Shown here: piece after piece, positions 1 to 13,407 of the stretch
Layout of the letters: the number at the start of each line of letters is the position of its first letter
Position numbering within the stretch: position 1 is the first letter of the stretch
NCBI RefSeq assembly: GCF_965222285.1
Contig: NZ_OZ244942.1
Coordinates: forward strand, 2,604,001 to 2,668,000
Direction: 5' to 3'
Length of the DNA: 64,000 nt
Source: Tepidicaulis sp002389665
GTDB lineage: Bacteria > Pseudomonadota > Alphaproteobacteria > Parvibaculales > Parvibaculaceae
Notes under the pieces: model-generated
The model's database searches: none
What the model saw: only the letters and a program-made list of their open reading frames with translations
Told to the model about the DNA's origin: nothing
Made by a program: the position numbers and the translations under genes

Positions 1-286
1 GCCCGGGCTCCGGCAAGAAGTTAAGGGCGTCCAGCAGAAAAAGCCGCGTTCAAAGCGGCACTGCAAAGGACACGTGGCAGCGCGTTGACGTTCGGCTCTG
101 ACAGCGGCGCCCCGACGGTTCGGGGTGCGCGAATTGACGCGGAGAGGCAAAAAACGGCACCCGCCGGACTTGCCATCGAACGCCAACCCGTTAGGGTGCG
201 CCGCCCCGCATGGCCGAATGCCCGTTAAGGGTAAAGGACGGGCGGGGCCCATAGGTGCTGACAGTTTTTGGAAAGAGATTTAGGGA
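1..286. other. Non-coding leader region upstream of gltB
   Basis: No open reading frame here looks like a gene. The stretch contains a small hairpin, GCCGC with a short loop and GCGGC (about 43-58), lacking a clear T-tract. It probably holds the gltB promoter and a long leader, but I cannot assign a convincing -35/-10 pair. The bases just before the gltB ATG carry only a weak Shine-Dalgarno (TAGGGA). Confidence 0.4.
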
Positions 287-5020
<4,734 letters not shown>

Positions 5021-5022
5021 GT

Positions 5023-6441
5023 ATGGGAAAGATTACAGGCTTTCTTGAGATCGATCGTCAGGACCGCAGCTACAAGCCGGCCAGCGACCGTATCCGCAAT
5101 TACAACGAGTTCGTCATTCCGCTCGGGGAAGAAAAAACCCGCGAGCAGGCGGCGCGCTGCATGGATTGCGGCATCCCCTACTGTCACAATGGCTGTCCGG
5201 TGAACAACCAGATCCCCGATTTCAATGATCTCGTCTATCACGACGATTGGAAACGGGCGTTCCATAACCTGCAGTCGACGAACAACTTCCCCGAATTCAC
5301 GGGCCGCATCTGCCCCGCCCCGTGCGAGGCGAGCTGCACGCTCAACCTGATCGACAAGCCCGTGACGATCAAAACCATTGAATGCGCGATCATCGACCGC
5401 GCCTGGGAAGAAGGCTGGGCACAGCCCATGCCGCCGAAGTTCAAGACCGGCAAGAAGGTTGCCGTCGTCGGTTCCGGCCCCGCCGGTCTTGCCGCCGCTC
5501 AGCAGCTCGCCCGCGCCGGTCACGACGTTCATCTTTACGAGAAGAACGCGAAAGCCGGCGGCCTGCTGCGCTACGGCATTCCCGACTTCAAGATGGAAAA
5601 GCACTATATCGACCGCCGCGTCGAGCAGATGAAGGCCGAAGGCGTGACCTTCCACTGCAATGTGCATATCGGCGTCGACAAGAAGGCCGAAGAGCTGACG
5701 AAGGAATATGACGCGGTCATTCTTTCCGGCGGCTCCGAGCAGCCCCGTGATCTGCCCATCGAAGGCCGGGACCTGCATGGCATTCACTTCGCCATGAACT
5801 TCCTGCCGCAGCAGAACCGCCGCGTCTCCGAAGAACCGCTCGACAATGTCGAGCCGATCCTGGCAGGCGGCAAGCATGTCGTCGTTATCGGCGGCGGCGA
5901 CACGGGTTCGGACTGTATCGGCACCTCACGCCGTCAGGGTGCGCTGTCGATCACGCAGCTTGAAATCATGCCCAAGCCGCCCGTGATGGAGAACAAGCTC
6001 CTGACCTGGCCGGATTGGCCGCTCAAGCTACGCACCTCCTCCAGCCAGCAGGAAGGCGCAGAGCGCGAGTTCGCGGTGATGACGCAGAAATTCACCGGCG
6101 AAGACGGCCAGGTGAAAAAGCTGCACTGCGTGCATGTGGATGAGAATATGAAACCCATCGCGGGCACGGAATTCGAGCTGAAAGCCGACCTCGTGCTGCT
6201 TGCCATGGGCTTCGTTCATCCCGTCCATGAAGGCATGCTGGAAGAGCTCGGCGTCGAGCTCGACCCGCGCGGCAATGTGGCGGCGGACACGATCCGCTAC
6301 AAGGCCAGCCGCGAGAAGATCTTCACTTGCGGCGACATGCGCCGCGGCCAGTCGCTCGTCGTCTGGGCCATCCGCGAGGGCCGCCAATGCGCCCGCGAGG
6401 TCGACCTTGCCCTGATGGGCAAAACAGACCTGCCCCGCTAA
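5023..6441 (+). CDS. gltD: Glutamate synthase (NADPH) small subunit
   Basis: Small (beta) subunit of glutamate synthase. It oxidises NADPH on FAD and passes electrons through iron-sulfur clusters to GltB. The N-terminal ferredoxin-like part has two cysteine groups: C46, C49, C54, C58 and C97, C101, C105. The FAD-binding motif GSGPAG is at 150-155 and a second Rossmann motif (VIGGGDTGSD) lies near residue 289, as in the family. The 472-residue length is normal. The ATG follows the gltB stop by two bases with GGAGAG just upstream, so translation is probably coupled. A strong bidirectional terminator follows. Confidence 0.98.
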   Translation: MGKITGFLEIDRQDRSYKPASDRIRNYNEFVIPLGEEKTREQAARCMDCGIPYCHNGCPVNNQIPDFNDLVYHDDWKRAFHNLQSTNNFPEFTGRICPAPCEASCTLNLIDKPVTIKTIECAIIDRAWEEGWAQPMPPKFKTGKKVAVVGSGPAGLAAAQQLARAGHDVHLYEKNAKAGGLLRYGIPDFKMEKHYIDRRVEQMKAEGVTFHCNVHIGVDKKAEELTKEYDAVILSGGSEQPRDLPIEGRDLHGIHFAMNFLPQQNRRVSEEPLDNVEPILAGGKHVVVIGGGDTGSDCIGTSRRQGALSITQLEIMPKPPVMENKLLTWPDWPLKLRTSSSQQEGAEREFAVMTQKFTGEDGQVKKLHCVHVDENMKPIAGTEFELKADLVLLAMGFVHPVHEGMLEELGVELDPRGNVAADTIRYKASREKIFTCGDMRRGQSLVVWAIREGRQCAREVDLALMGKTDLPR

Positions 6442-6460
6442 GCCCGGCAGAGAACACGCA

Positions 6461-6492
6461 AAAGCCCCGCTTCATCCGAAGCGGGGCTTTTT
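6461..6492. terminator. Bidirectional intrinsic terminator, gltD / GIY-YIG gene
   Basis: Perfect 13-bp arms (AAAGCCCCGCTTC and its complement) flank a 4-base loop and are followed by a T-run on the plus strand. The 5' A-run gives a T-run on the minus strand too. It sits between two convergent genes and can serve both. Confidence 0.92.
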
Positions 6493-6506
6493 CTTTGCGT
6501 CGATGC

Positions 6507-6794
6507 TCATCGCTGCAACTCGTCCCACAAGTCCCGCCAAGCCGGATTGCTAGAAACGATCAGATCGATCTTCCATTGCCGCACCCAATGCTTGAGAACC
6601 TTTTCGCGCTGAATTGCGAGCAGCATAGTCTCATGCCTTTCGAAAAAGACGAGCCGCTTAAGGCCGTAGCGGCGGGTAAAACCATCGGCAAGTCCCTCCC
6701 GGTGCTCCCATACCCGGCGCACGATGTCGTTCGTCACGCCGATATAAAGCGTGCCTCTTGGCTTGTTCGTGAGGATGTAAACAAAGCCGCCCAT
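6507..6794 (-). CDS. GIY-YIG nuclease domain protein
   Basis: A 95-residue single-domain member of the GIY-YIG superfamily (UPF0213/YhbQ-like). The signature appears as VYILTN (5-10) and LYIGVT (17-22), followed by an Arg in RRVWEH and the late motif KLVxFE-like RLVFFE. Free-standing proteins of this type are widespread in proteobacteria and mostly have no settled function; a DNA-cleaving or repair role is inferred from the fold only. It stands alone, convergent with gltD, with a repeat-bearing spacer upstream. Start is an ATG next to the conserved fold. Confidence 0.88.
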   Translation of the reverse strand: MGGFVYILTNKPRGTLYIGVTNDIVRRVWEHREGLADGFTRRYGLKRLVFFERHETMLLAIQREKVLKHWVRQWKIDLIVSSNPAWRDLWDELQR

Positions 6795-6816
6795 GCGAAA
6801 TGAGAGGCTGCATGGA

Positions 6817-7037
6817 TGCTCGGGTCAAGCCCAAGCATGACGAAGGAGACAAATGAGAACCGTCACCCTCGCGCCCAACGCGAGAGTCCATCGGTTATGT
6901 GCGTATAACGAGATACCGGAAAGAATGGAAAAACTACCAAACGCATTGAGAGCCTATAGATGCGCGGGGCCAGACCCGAGCATGACGAGTGAGACAAAAG
7001 AAAATCGTCACCCTCGCGCTTGACGCGAGGGTCCATG
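6817..7037. repeat. Two direct copies of a ~75-bp intergenic repeat
   Basis: Copy 1 (about 6817-6891) and copy 2 (about 6961-7037) share a common plan: a CGGGTCAAGCCCAAGCATGACG-like head (GGGGCCAGACCCGAGCATGACG in copy 2), the piece GAGACAAA, then GTCACCCTCGCGC and a closing hairpin CGCGAGRGTCCAT. They lie head-to-tail, about 145 bp apart, in a spacer with no gene. Copies differ at roughly a fifth of positions, so they are diverged members of an interspersed family rather than a fresh duplication. Confidence 0.75.
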
Positions 7038-7068
7038 TGGCATGTGCTTGCGGCTTGATGCCAGTGAA

Positions 7069-7527
7069 TCAGACCCCGCCCTGCGCCCCGCGCAGCTGCG
7101 CGCCTTCGCGCTCACCCGCGGGCAGCTCCTCTTCCACATCATCCCAGGTTGCCGCGCGCCAGGCATCGATCTTGGCGCGCACCTCTTCGGCAAATTGCGC
7201 AAGGCCGCGCTCGTTCATCTGCTCGTGCCAGGTCTCGGACATGACGATGATCGTGTCTTCCACCGGGCCGACGGAAAGCCCGCTCACCATGGTGACAAGC
7301 CTCCCGCTGTTCAAAAGCGCAAGCACGGCGGCGGCGATGATCAGCGCCCGCCAAAGCCGGCCGATCTGGTAATGGGTTTCGCGTTCCTCGCGCAGGAAGC
7401 CGCGCGGCACAGCTTCCCAGCCCTGCTCGACCTCGCCGTTCTGAAAGATCACCCGGTCCGTCGTTGCCAGCGCCTGGTTCTGCGGCACGATCTCGCCCGG
7501 ATTGGAAAGCGCTACATCCTGTCCCAT
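7069..7527 (-). CDS. Small single-pass membrane protein, function unknown
   Basis: I do not recognise a family. The 152-residue product has a polar N-terminal half, one clear hydrophobic segment at about 59-83 (LWRALIIAAAVLALL), and a charged C-terminal tail rich in Glu and Arg (107-152). The segment is preceded by Arg residues and followed by a likely extracytoplasmic stretch. It lies 29 bp downstream of the MBOAT acyltransferase gene on the same strand and is probably in the same operon, so an accessory role in that acetylation system is a reasonable guess, not evidence. Confidence 0.7.
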   Translation of the reverse strand: MGQDVALSNPGEIVPQNQALATTDRVIFQNGEVEQGWEAVPRGFLREERETHYQIGRLWRALIIAAAVLALLNSGRLVTMVSGLSVGPVEDTIIVMSETWHEQMNERGLAQFAEEVRAKIDAWRAATWDDVEEELPAGEREGAQLRGAQGGV

Positions 7528-7556
7528 AGCCCCTGTACCCTCATATTTCAGCCCGC

Positions 7557-9008
7557 CTAGAACTGGAAATAGATGAACGGCGCAACGCCTGCCGGCGCCG
7601 CAGCCCAGATAAGAAAGATACCAAGCCCGAGCACCAGCCCCAAGACGGCGGAAGGCGCATATTCAAGCGGACGCGCCAGCCATTCGGCAAGCTTCGGCGG
7701 GGTAAACTGGAAGCAAAGCGAGCCCGCGATCAGCGCCGCAATGAAGGGCGTCACGTAAAGCGAGGGCACGGACCAGTCGGCAAGCCCCGTCACATAGGTC
7801 GACGCCAGCGTGAAATTCTCCGCCCGGAAGAAAATCCAGGCAAAACACACGAGATGGAACGTGGCGATGACACCGAGCACCCTGTTGAGCGGGCGCGAAA
7901 GGCGGGTGATATAACCGGGTTCTTCCCCTGCAGGCGGGGCAAGGGCGTTCAGCTTCTGGCGGGCAAAACGCTCGATCCCAAGCGCTGCCCCGTGAAACGC
8001 GCCCCAAAAAACGAAGGTCCAGGCCGCCCCGTGCCAGAGTCCGCCCAGAAACATCGTCAAAAAGAGATTGCGGTAAGTGGCAAAGCCACCGCCCCGGTTG
8101 CCGCCCAAGGGAATGTAAAGATAATCCCGCAACCAGGTAGAGAGGGAAATGTGCCAGCGGCGCCAGAAATCCTGCAGGGATGAGGCGCGGTAAGGCTGAT
8201 TGAAGTTTTCCGAGAACTTATAGCCGAGCAGCGCCGCGACCCCGATGGCAATATCCGAATAGCCGGAAAAATCGCAATAGATCTGCACCGCATAGCCGTA
8301 AACCCCGATCAGAAGATCTGCGCCGCCGAGCACGGAGGGATCGAAAAAGACCGGGTCCACGAGCTCGGTCGCCAGATAATTGGCGATCACCATCTTCTTG
8401 ATGAGACCGGAGATGATCAACACCACGCCGATCGCGCCCATGGCACGCGTCAGGCGCGGGGTCTCATCAAGCTGCGGCAGAAAATCCGCCGCGCGCACGA
8501 TGGGCCCGGCGACAAGCTGCGGGAAGAACGAGATATAGAGGAAGACATCCAGCACCGAGTGCGAGGCACGCACATGGCCCCGGTAGACATCCACCACATA
8601 GGAAATCCCCTGGAAGGTGAAGAAGGAGATCCCCACCGGCAAGATGACCTGCATGAAAGGCAGATCCCGCTCCAGATTGAGCGTTTCCAGAAGCACGCGC
8701 AGGCTGTCGAGGAAGAAACCGTAATATTTGAAGAAGCCGAGAATGCTCAGATTGAGAATGACGGCGAGCGCCACCACGGTTTTGCGCATGGAAGGCCGGC
8801 CCAGCCTGTCGAGCAGCCAGCCGGCGGAAAAATTGATCGCGGAAGACAAGACCAGAAGGCCGACGAAGCGCCAATCCCACCAGCCATAGAAAAAATAGCT
8901 CGCGCCGACGAGAAAAAGCTTACGCCAATTCGGATCGCGGCGAAGCTCCCAGCCCACCGCGAAGACAACGAGAAAGAAAACGCCAAACTCGAAAGTTGGG
9001 AAAAGCAT
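7557..9008 (-). CDS. MBOAT family O-acyltransferase (AlgI-like)
   Basis: Polytopic membrane-bound O-acyltransferase of 483 residues, the class that moves acetyl groups across the inner membrane for modification of exported polysaccharide. Family motifs are evident: SYFFYGWWDWRF near the N-terminus, PVGISFFTFQGISYVVDVYRG, FFPQLVAGPIVR, SLSTWLRDYLYIPLGGNRGG, and MFLGGLWHGAAWTFVFWG with the catalytic His near residue 325. It resembles AlgI and related proteins. Two SGNH hydrolase genes lie upstream on the same strand, the usual partners of such acyltransferases (compare AlgJ/AlgX). The acceptor is unknown; alginate genes are absent from the window. Confidence 0.93.
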   Translation of the reverse strand: MLFPTFEFGVFFLVVFAVGWELRRDPNWRKLFLVGASYFFYGWWDWRFVGLLVLSSAINFSAGWLLDRLGRPSMRKTVVALAVILNLSILGFFKYYGFFLDSLRVLLETLNLERDLPFMQVILPVGISFFTFQGISYVVDVYRGHVRASHSVLDVFLYISFFPQLVAGPIVRAADFLPQLDETPRLTRAMGAIGVVLIISGLIKKMVIANYLATELVDPVFFDPSVLGGADLLIGVYGYAVQIYCDFSGYSDIAIGVAALLGYKFSENFNQPYRASSLQDFWRRWHISLSTWLRDYLYIPLGGNRGGGFATYRNLFLTMFLGGLWHGAAWTFVFWGAFHGAALGIERFARQKLNALAPPAGEEPGYITRLSRPLNRVLGVIATFHLVCFAWIFFRAENFTLASTYVTGLADWSVPSLYVTPFIAALIAGSLCFQFTPPKLAEWLARPLEYAPSAVLGLVLGLGIFLIWAAAPAGVAPFIYFQF

Positions 9009-9132
9009 CCGCCGCCTGACACATGTTACGCGCTACATTAACCGTCAGGGGGCGTGACGGAGCCCAGATTGTCAGGCTTTGCACGCCTTTCCGCAACAGG
9101 CGCATGACATCTTGGTTAATGGGGCGGCCCGC

Positions 9133-10467
9133 TCAGAAAAGCGTCTTTCCCGCGCCCCGCGCCCGGCACTGCGCCGCCTCATAAGGCCCCATCAACGCCT
9201 CCCAGAAACGCGCGGCAAGCCGCTCGGCGCCCGCAGGGGTCAGATGCACATGATCGGGATAGGCGAGCGCCGGTTCGGCGAGCGCCCAGTCATGAATGGC
9301 GCAGGCAGTTCCATCCCCTGCCGCCATGGCCGCCGCCGCATTCCAGAAGAAAGCACCCTCGGCAGCCGCCGCCTCTTCCTGCGCGGCGCGCACGGCGCTC
9401 AAAGAAGGCGGTTCGTGCCAGCGGGCGAGCACCGGGCTTTCCTGCGCGAGGAGCGCTCCATATTTCGCTTTCTCGTTCAACGCCAGCGGCACGCAAGGAT
9501 AGGTCCGCCGCTCCGCCCCGGTTCTCAGATAAGAGGGAAGCCGCGCCCCGCTGCGCGCACCGATAACGGCAAGGGAGGCGCCGGACGCCCACTCGCTGAG
9601 CCTGCGCAGTTTCTGCCCGAGCAGGCGCTTATAGGAAACAGGCGAAAGCGCATCGTCAAACCCTTCATTCGTACCGTAATCGAGAATGATGAGATCGGGC
9701 TGCAGCGCCTCCAGTTCGGCGCGCAGAATATCCTCATCCCAGCGCTCCATGATGGAAAGGCGCGCGCCCGGAATACCCTGCGCCTCATAGAGAACGCCGC
9801 TTGCAGGCACCGCGCTCCCCCACCCGAGCACCGTGACGGGCCCGTCGCCCATGGGGCGCAGTTCCGCCCGGCTGGCCATCCCGCCTTTCAGCGCAACGCG
9901 GATAAGCCCCCGGCCTTTCGTGGAAAAGACCCCCGCTTCTTCTCCACCCAGAAGAAGCTGAAAAGAGCCGCCCTCGGGCGTGCCCCAGACATCCACGGCA
10001 AAGGAGGAAAAAGCCCCCGCCCGCGCGGCAAGGCGCATGAAGTCCTCTGCCGAGCCGCTTTGCGCGCGAATGCCGGTCAGGCCGAACGGCCCTGACGCCT
10101 CCACACGCTGGCTATTGGCGATTTGCCAGCCCGCCGAGGCCGACACTTCATACCCCTGGCGCGCAAAATAAGGAAAAGGCTCGGCAGGCGGAAAAAGCCC
10201 GCGCCCGCCATTGCCGAAACGGACCTGAAAGCGTGCGGCAAGATCGCCGCTGAAGCGGTCGGCGGCGATATGGCTGTCGCCGAGATGCAGAATGGAAACC
10301 GCGCGGGTGCGCGTACCGCTCTCAAGCTCCTGCAATGCGCCGTAAAAAGCGGCAAGGCCGGGCGCCGGCGCAAGCGCCGGCCCGCAGCTTCCAGAAGCGC
10401 AGGCGCTGAGCGCTGAACCAAGAAGAAAGGCGAGCCCCGCTTTAGCGCAGCGGCCAGCTCCAATCAT
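9133..10467 (-). CDS. SGNH/GDSL hydrolase-type lipoprotein
   Basis: Exported SGNH-fold esterase or acetyltransferase, 444 residues from the chosen start. Blocks of the family are present: LHLGDSH (block I, catalytic Ser), DYGTNE (block III) and DHVHLTPAG (catalytic Asp-His). I chose the ATG at 10467 because it begins a short lipoprotein signal ending in LSAC, so the protein should be lipid-anchored; a longer frame running to 10704 would be nearly all within the upstream gene. The start overlaps the 3' end of the preceding SGNH gene by 26 bp, which suggests translational coupling. With the MBOAT gene downstream, it may transfer or remove acetyl groups on a surface glycan. Confidence 0.82.
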   Translation of the reverse strand: MIGAGRCAKAGLAFLLGSALSACASGSCGPALAPAPGLAAFYGALQELESGTRTRAVSILHLGDSHIAADRFSGDLAARFQVRFGNGGRGLFPPAEPFPYFARQGYEVSASAGWQIANSQRVEASGPFGLTGIRAQSGSAEDFMRLAARAGAFSSFAVDVWGTPEGGSFQLLLGGEEAGVFSTKGRGLIRVALKGGMASRAELRPMGDGPVTVLGWGSAVPASGVLYEAQGIPGARLSIMERWDEDILRAELEALQPDLIILDYGTNEGFDDALSPVSYKRLLGQKLRRLSEWASGASLAVIGARSGARLPSYLRTGAERRTYPCVPLALNEKAKYGALLAQESPVLARWHEPPSLSAVRAAQEEAAAAEGAFFWNAAAAMAAGDGTACAIHDWALAEPALAYPDHVHLTPAGAERLAARFWEALMGPYEAAQCRARGAGKTLF

Positions 10468-11584
10468 CGGCGCGGCCGGGGCGAAGCTCCGGCACCTCGA
10501 TGGGGGCGACCTGCGCGCTTTGAACTTCGCTTTCAGCGCCGTCAGCCCCATCGGCAGAGGCCTCTTCCTCATTGCCTTGAACAGGCGCTTGAGGTTCGGC
10601 CACCGCCTCCCCTTGAGGTTCAGAGACAGCCGCGCTTTGCCGGACTTTCCCGGCCGGCGCATCGAGGCGCACATAGCCCTTATCGATATCGGTTTTAATC
10701 GCATCCGCTACTATAGAGGCGAGCACCTGATAACCGGCAAGGGTGAAATGAATGCCGTCATCGGCGCGCAGCAGCTTTTCCCGCCCGCGCAGATCCGGCC
10801 CATAGGCCGTGTACTCGCCCTTGGCATTCGCAAGGCCTTCCCAGGTCGGCACGAAGGGCACACCCGCGCGCACCGTTTCCTCGCGGTAGATCGAATTGAA
10901 ATATTGCATGTCGCCGCCGAAACGCGCCGAGCGCATCACCGGAATGCCGACCCAATAAATATAGGCCCCGCGCGCCTGCAGCGAGGCGGTGAAGCGGCGG
11001 ATGCGCTCGCGGTATTCCTTTTCCCAGCCCTTAGCCCGCAGCGGGTAGCGCTCGCCCTTGCCATTGACGATGACCTGCCGGTCGTTCGTGCCGATCATCA
11101 CCACGGCAATATCGACACGCTCTTCCTTAAGCACCCGCTCGACATTCGCGTTCCAGTCGTAATATTCCGAGCGCACAAAGCCCGAGGCGACTTTCGAACG
11201 CTTGATGACCTCGAAACGCTTGTCGCCTTTCAAGACACGGTAAAGCCCCGCCCAAAGCCCGTCACCGAGCGAATCGCCCAGCACCACGACATTGAATTTC
11301 TTGCGGGCGGCGTAATCGGGCGCGGGCAGCACTTGGCCCGCCCCGCCCGGATCGCCGGGCTCGCGGATCGGTTTGGAAAGAATGGCATCGGAAGGCGCCG
11401 GGCGGGCCAGCGGCAGATAATCGGCAATTTCCGCGCGGGTGGCGGACGCCCAGAAAAGCGCGCCGCCCAAAACCAAGAGCGCGAATGCAGCCCGTTTGAT
11501 CTTTGCCGCCCTGTCTATGTGCGCCCTGTCTATGTGCGTCCTGTCCGCGCTTGCAGCGCGGGCGGCGCTTGCCCCCCTGGTCAT
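10442..11584 (-). CDS. SGNH hydrolase family protein (DUF459-like)
   Basis: Membrane-anchored or exported SGNH-fold protein. A hydrophobic segment (AAFALLVLGGALFWASA) follows a basic N-terminus, then come VVLGDSLGDGLW (block I), VVMIGTNDRQ (block III) and DGIHFTLAGYQ (Asp-His). This pattern fits the DUF459 type seen in alphaproteobacteria. The C-terminal tail (about 300 on) is acidic, low-complexity and probably flexible. I use the first ATG at 11584; an in-frame TTG at 11662 preceded by GGGAGGGGC is an alternative start. A 15-bp exact tandem duplication near the 5' end encodes HIDRA twice. First gene of the presumed acetylation operon. Confidence 0.82.
   Translation of the reverse strand: MTRGASAARAASADRTHIDRAHIDRAAKIKRAAFALLVLGGALFWASATRAEIADYLPLARPAPSDAILSKPIREPGDPGGAGQVLPAPDYAARKKFNVVVLGDSLGDGLWAGLYRVLKGDKRFEVIKRSKVASGFVRSEYYDWNANVERVLKEERVDIAVVMIGTNDRQVIVNGKGERYPLRAKGWEKEYRERIRRFTASLQARGAYIYWVGIPVMRSARFGGDMQYFNSIYREETVRAGVPFVPTWEGLANAKGEYTAYGPDLRGREKLLRADDGIHFTLAGYQVLASIVADAIKTDIDKGYVRLDAPAGKVRQSAAVSEPQGEAVAEPQAPVQGNEEEASADGADGAESEVQSAQVAPIEVPELRPGRADDWSWPLR
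11509..11538. repeat. Exact 15-bp tandem duplication in a coding region
   Basis: Two perfect head-to-tail copies of a 15-bp unit (CCCTGTCTATGTGCG on the plus strand) lie within the N-terminal coding part of the DUF459-like SGNH gene. The unit is a multiple of three, so it adds five residues (HIDRA repeated) without breaking the frame. A third, diverged copy begins right after. Confidence 0.85.
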
Positions 11585-11857
11585 CCTGTCCAGTCCCCAT
11601 GTTACAAATGCAAGGTCCAGCCTGTCCCGCAGCGGCACAGAACTGCCCTTTGCGCCTTCCAAGCCCCTCCCATTGCAGGGATCGGGCCGGAGAACCCTTC
11701 ATAAGGCGGTATCGCGGATCGATGCTGAAATACCGGCAAGCGGCCCCCCGCTTTGGCCCGGCAGCATGTCTCGCCAAGTCCCGCCCCAATCATAATCGGC
11801 ACTGGCGGTCACGCCAAACGTTCCGGCAAGGGCCCGCTTAAGCGCTTGATTTGGCTC

Positions 11858-13387
11858 TTAAACTGCCGTGCGCAAAAGCTCGCTCACCACCCGTTCCAGG
11901 TCTTTGAGCGAGGCGCAGGTCTGCGCCCGGTCGCAGTGGGGGGTGAAGGAGCGCATGACGCTGTCACCCGTATTCCAGAGCGATTTCGGCTCCGGGTTGA
12001 GCCAGATGACGCGCCGGGCGCGGTCATGGATCTTATCAAGAATATCGGCGCGCGGATTGGCGTTATTCGAGCGCCCGTCTCCCAGCATGATCACCGTCGT
12101 ATGATGGTCCACGTCATCAAGAGCAAGATCGGCGAAATCTTCCAGCGCCATGCCGTAATCCGTCGCCCCGCCGCCATGCACATGCATAGTCTCGGCAATC
12201 GCCTTCTCGATCCCTTCCTTCTCGAAGAGCTCCGTCACTTCCCCCAGCCGGCCGGAAAAAGCAAAGGCGCGCACCTGCGGCAAAACCTCGCTGAGGCTGT
12301 AAAGGAACATCAGGAGAAAACGCGTATATTGCGCCACCGAGCCGGAGACATCGCAGATCGCCATCACCTTCGGGCGGTCCACCTTCTCGCTTTTCCAGAC
12401 GATGTCGAAAAGAAGTCCGTCATATTCGATATTCTTGCGGATGGTCTTGCGCACATCGAGCTGGCCGCGCAGCGTGCGTTTCTTCCGGCGGGAATTGAGC
12501 GCGATCAGCTTCTTCGCCATCTTCTTCACAAGCTGGCGAATGACCTTGGCGTCCCTATGGTCGACATTGGAAAGGCGCACCTGGGAGAGTACTTCCTCGC
12601 GCAGGCGCTTGCCGGCATTGGCGGTATAAAGCTCAAGCTGCTGCTCGACATAATCGCGCACCTGCGCACGCAAGCCGTCACGCATCTCGCGGATTTCCTG
12701 CCCGCGCGCATCGCCCGCTTCCGTGCCCTGCCGCTCCGCCGCCTCGATCGCCTGATCGAGTGTTTCGAGCCCCATTTCCTCCAGAATGCGCCGCACATAC
12801 ATGCCGCGCTGCGTGAAAAGCCGGATGCGGTTGAGCTGCGTGCGCCGGGCCGCCTCCGCCAGCGCCATTTGCAGGGCGGCGGCATCGCCTGCTTCGAGCA
12901 TTTCTAGAAGGTTCTGCCCGCCGGGCGCATTGGGGCCTGCTTGCGGTACATCGCCCTCATTGACCGGCCCGCCGCTGGGCTTGCCGCCGGACTGCGCCCC
13001 TTGCGGCGCGCCGCCATCGCCGCCGGAGCTTTGGCCGGGCATAGGCTGATCTGCGCCGCCTTCACCCTCGCCGTCGCTCGGCGCTTCCTGCCCGCTCTCG
13101 CTTTCCTCGCCTTCGCCGTCCCCATCCTTCGCCTGGCCGGGGCCGTCTTCGCGCTTGGGCGGCGGCTTGAACTGGTCGAAGGCAAAGAACTTGTCGAAGG
13201 TTTCGTCGAAGGAGAACTTTTCTTCTTCGGTTTTGGCGAGCACCTGGCCGAGCGAGTGCTTGAGCACCTGCCTATTATCGAAGCCCACGAGCTCGACAGT
13301 GCGCCCCGCATCGATACTTTCCGATATCGACACGCGCACATCCGCCGCCCGCAGCGCCCGGATAAATTCGGTCAGAACCTCGCTCAT
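11858..13387 (-). CDS. VWA domain (CoxE-like) protein, MoxR partner
   Basis: A 509-residue protein with a C-terminal von Willebrand A domain whose metal-site motif is DVSGS (about residue 345), followed by a conserved Thr in GGGATDYG and by LGDGRSNN. The N-terminal 90 residues are followed by a long acidic Gly/Ser/Glu/Pro-rich linker (about 95-165). This architecture fits CoxE-like proteins that pair with MoxR AAA+ ATPases as metal-insertion or assembly chaperones. The gene starts 20 bp after the moxR-like gene, so they form a two-gene operon. No client enzyme is adjacent, so the substrate cannot be named. Confidence 0.9.
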   Translation of the reverse strand: MSEVLTEFIRALRAADVRVSISESIDAGRTVELVGFDNRQVLKHSLGQVLAKTEEEKFSFDETFDKFFAFDQFKPPPKREDGPGQAKDGDGEGEESESGQEAPSDGEGEGGADQPMPGQSSGGDGGAPQGAQSGGKPSGGPVNEGDVPQAGPNAPGGQNLLEMLEAGDAAALQMALAEAARRTQLNRIRLFTQRGMYVRRILEEMGLETLDQAIEAAERQGTEAGDARGQEIREMRDGLRAQVRDYVEQQLELYTANAGKRLREEVLSQVRLSNVDHRDAKVIRQLVKKMAKKLIALNSRRKKRTLRGQLDVRKTIRKNIEYDGLLFDIVWKSEKVDRPKVMAICDVSGSVAQYTRFLLMFLYSLSEVLPQVRAFAFSGRLGEVTELFEKEGIEKAIAETMHVHGGGATDYGMALEDFADLALDDVDHHTTVIMLGDGRSNNANPRADILDKIHDRARRVIWLNPEPKSLWNTGDSVMRSFTPHCDRAQTCASLKDLERVVSELLRTAV

Positions 13388-13407
13388 GGTCTCGTCCCCG
13401 ACGCCGG

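Noticed and set aside
1..286. Riboswitch or small RNA upstream of gltB
   Set aside because: Only one small hairpin without conserved elements that I recognise; not enough to name an RNA.
6817..7037. Possible CRISPR array
   Set aside because: Only two long, imperfect copies with one long spacer and no cas genes; no array anywhere in the window.
10468..10704. N-terminal extension of the SGNH lipoprotein gene
   Set aside because: It would lie wholly inside the upstream gene and the lipoprotein signal ending in LSAC begins at 10467.
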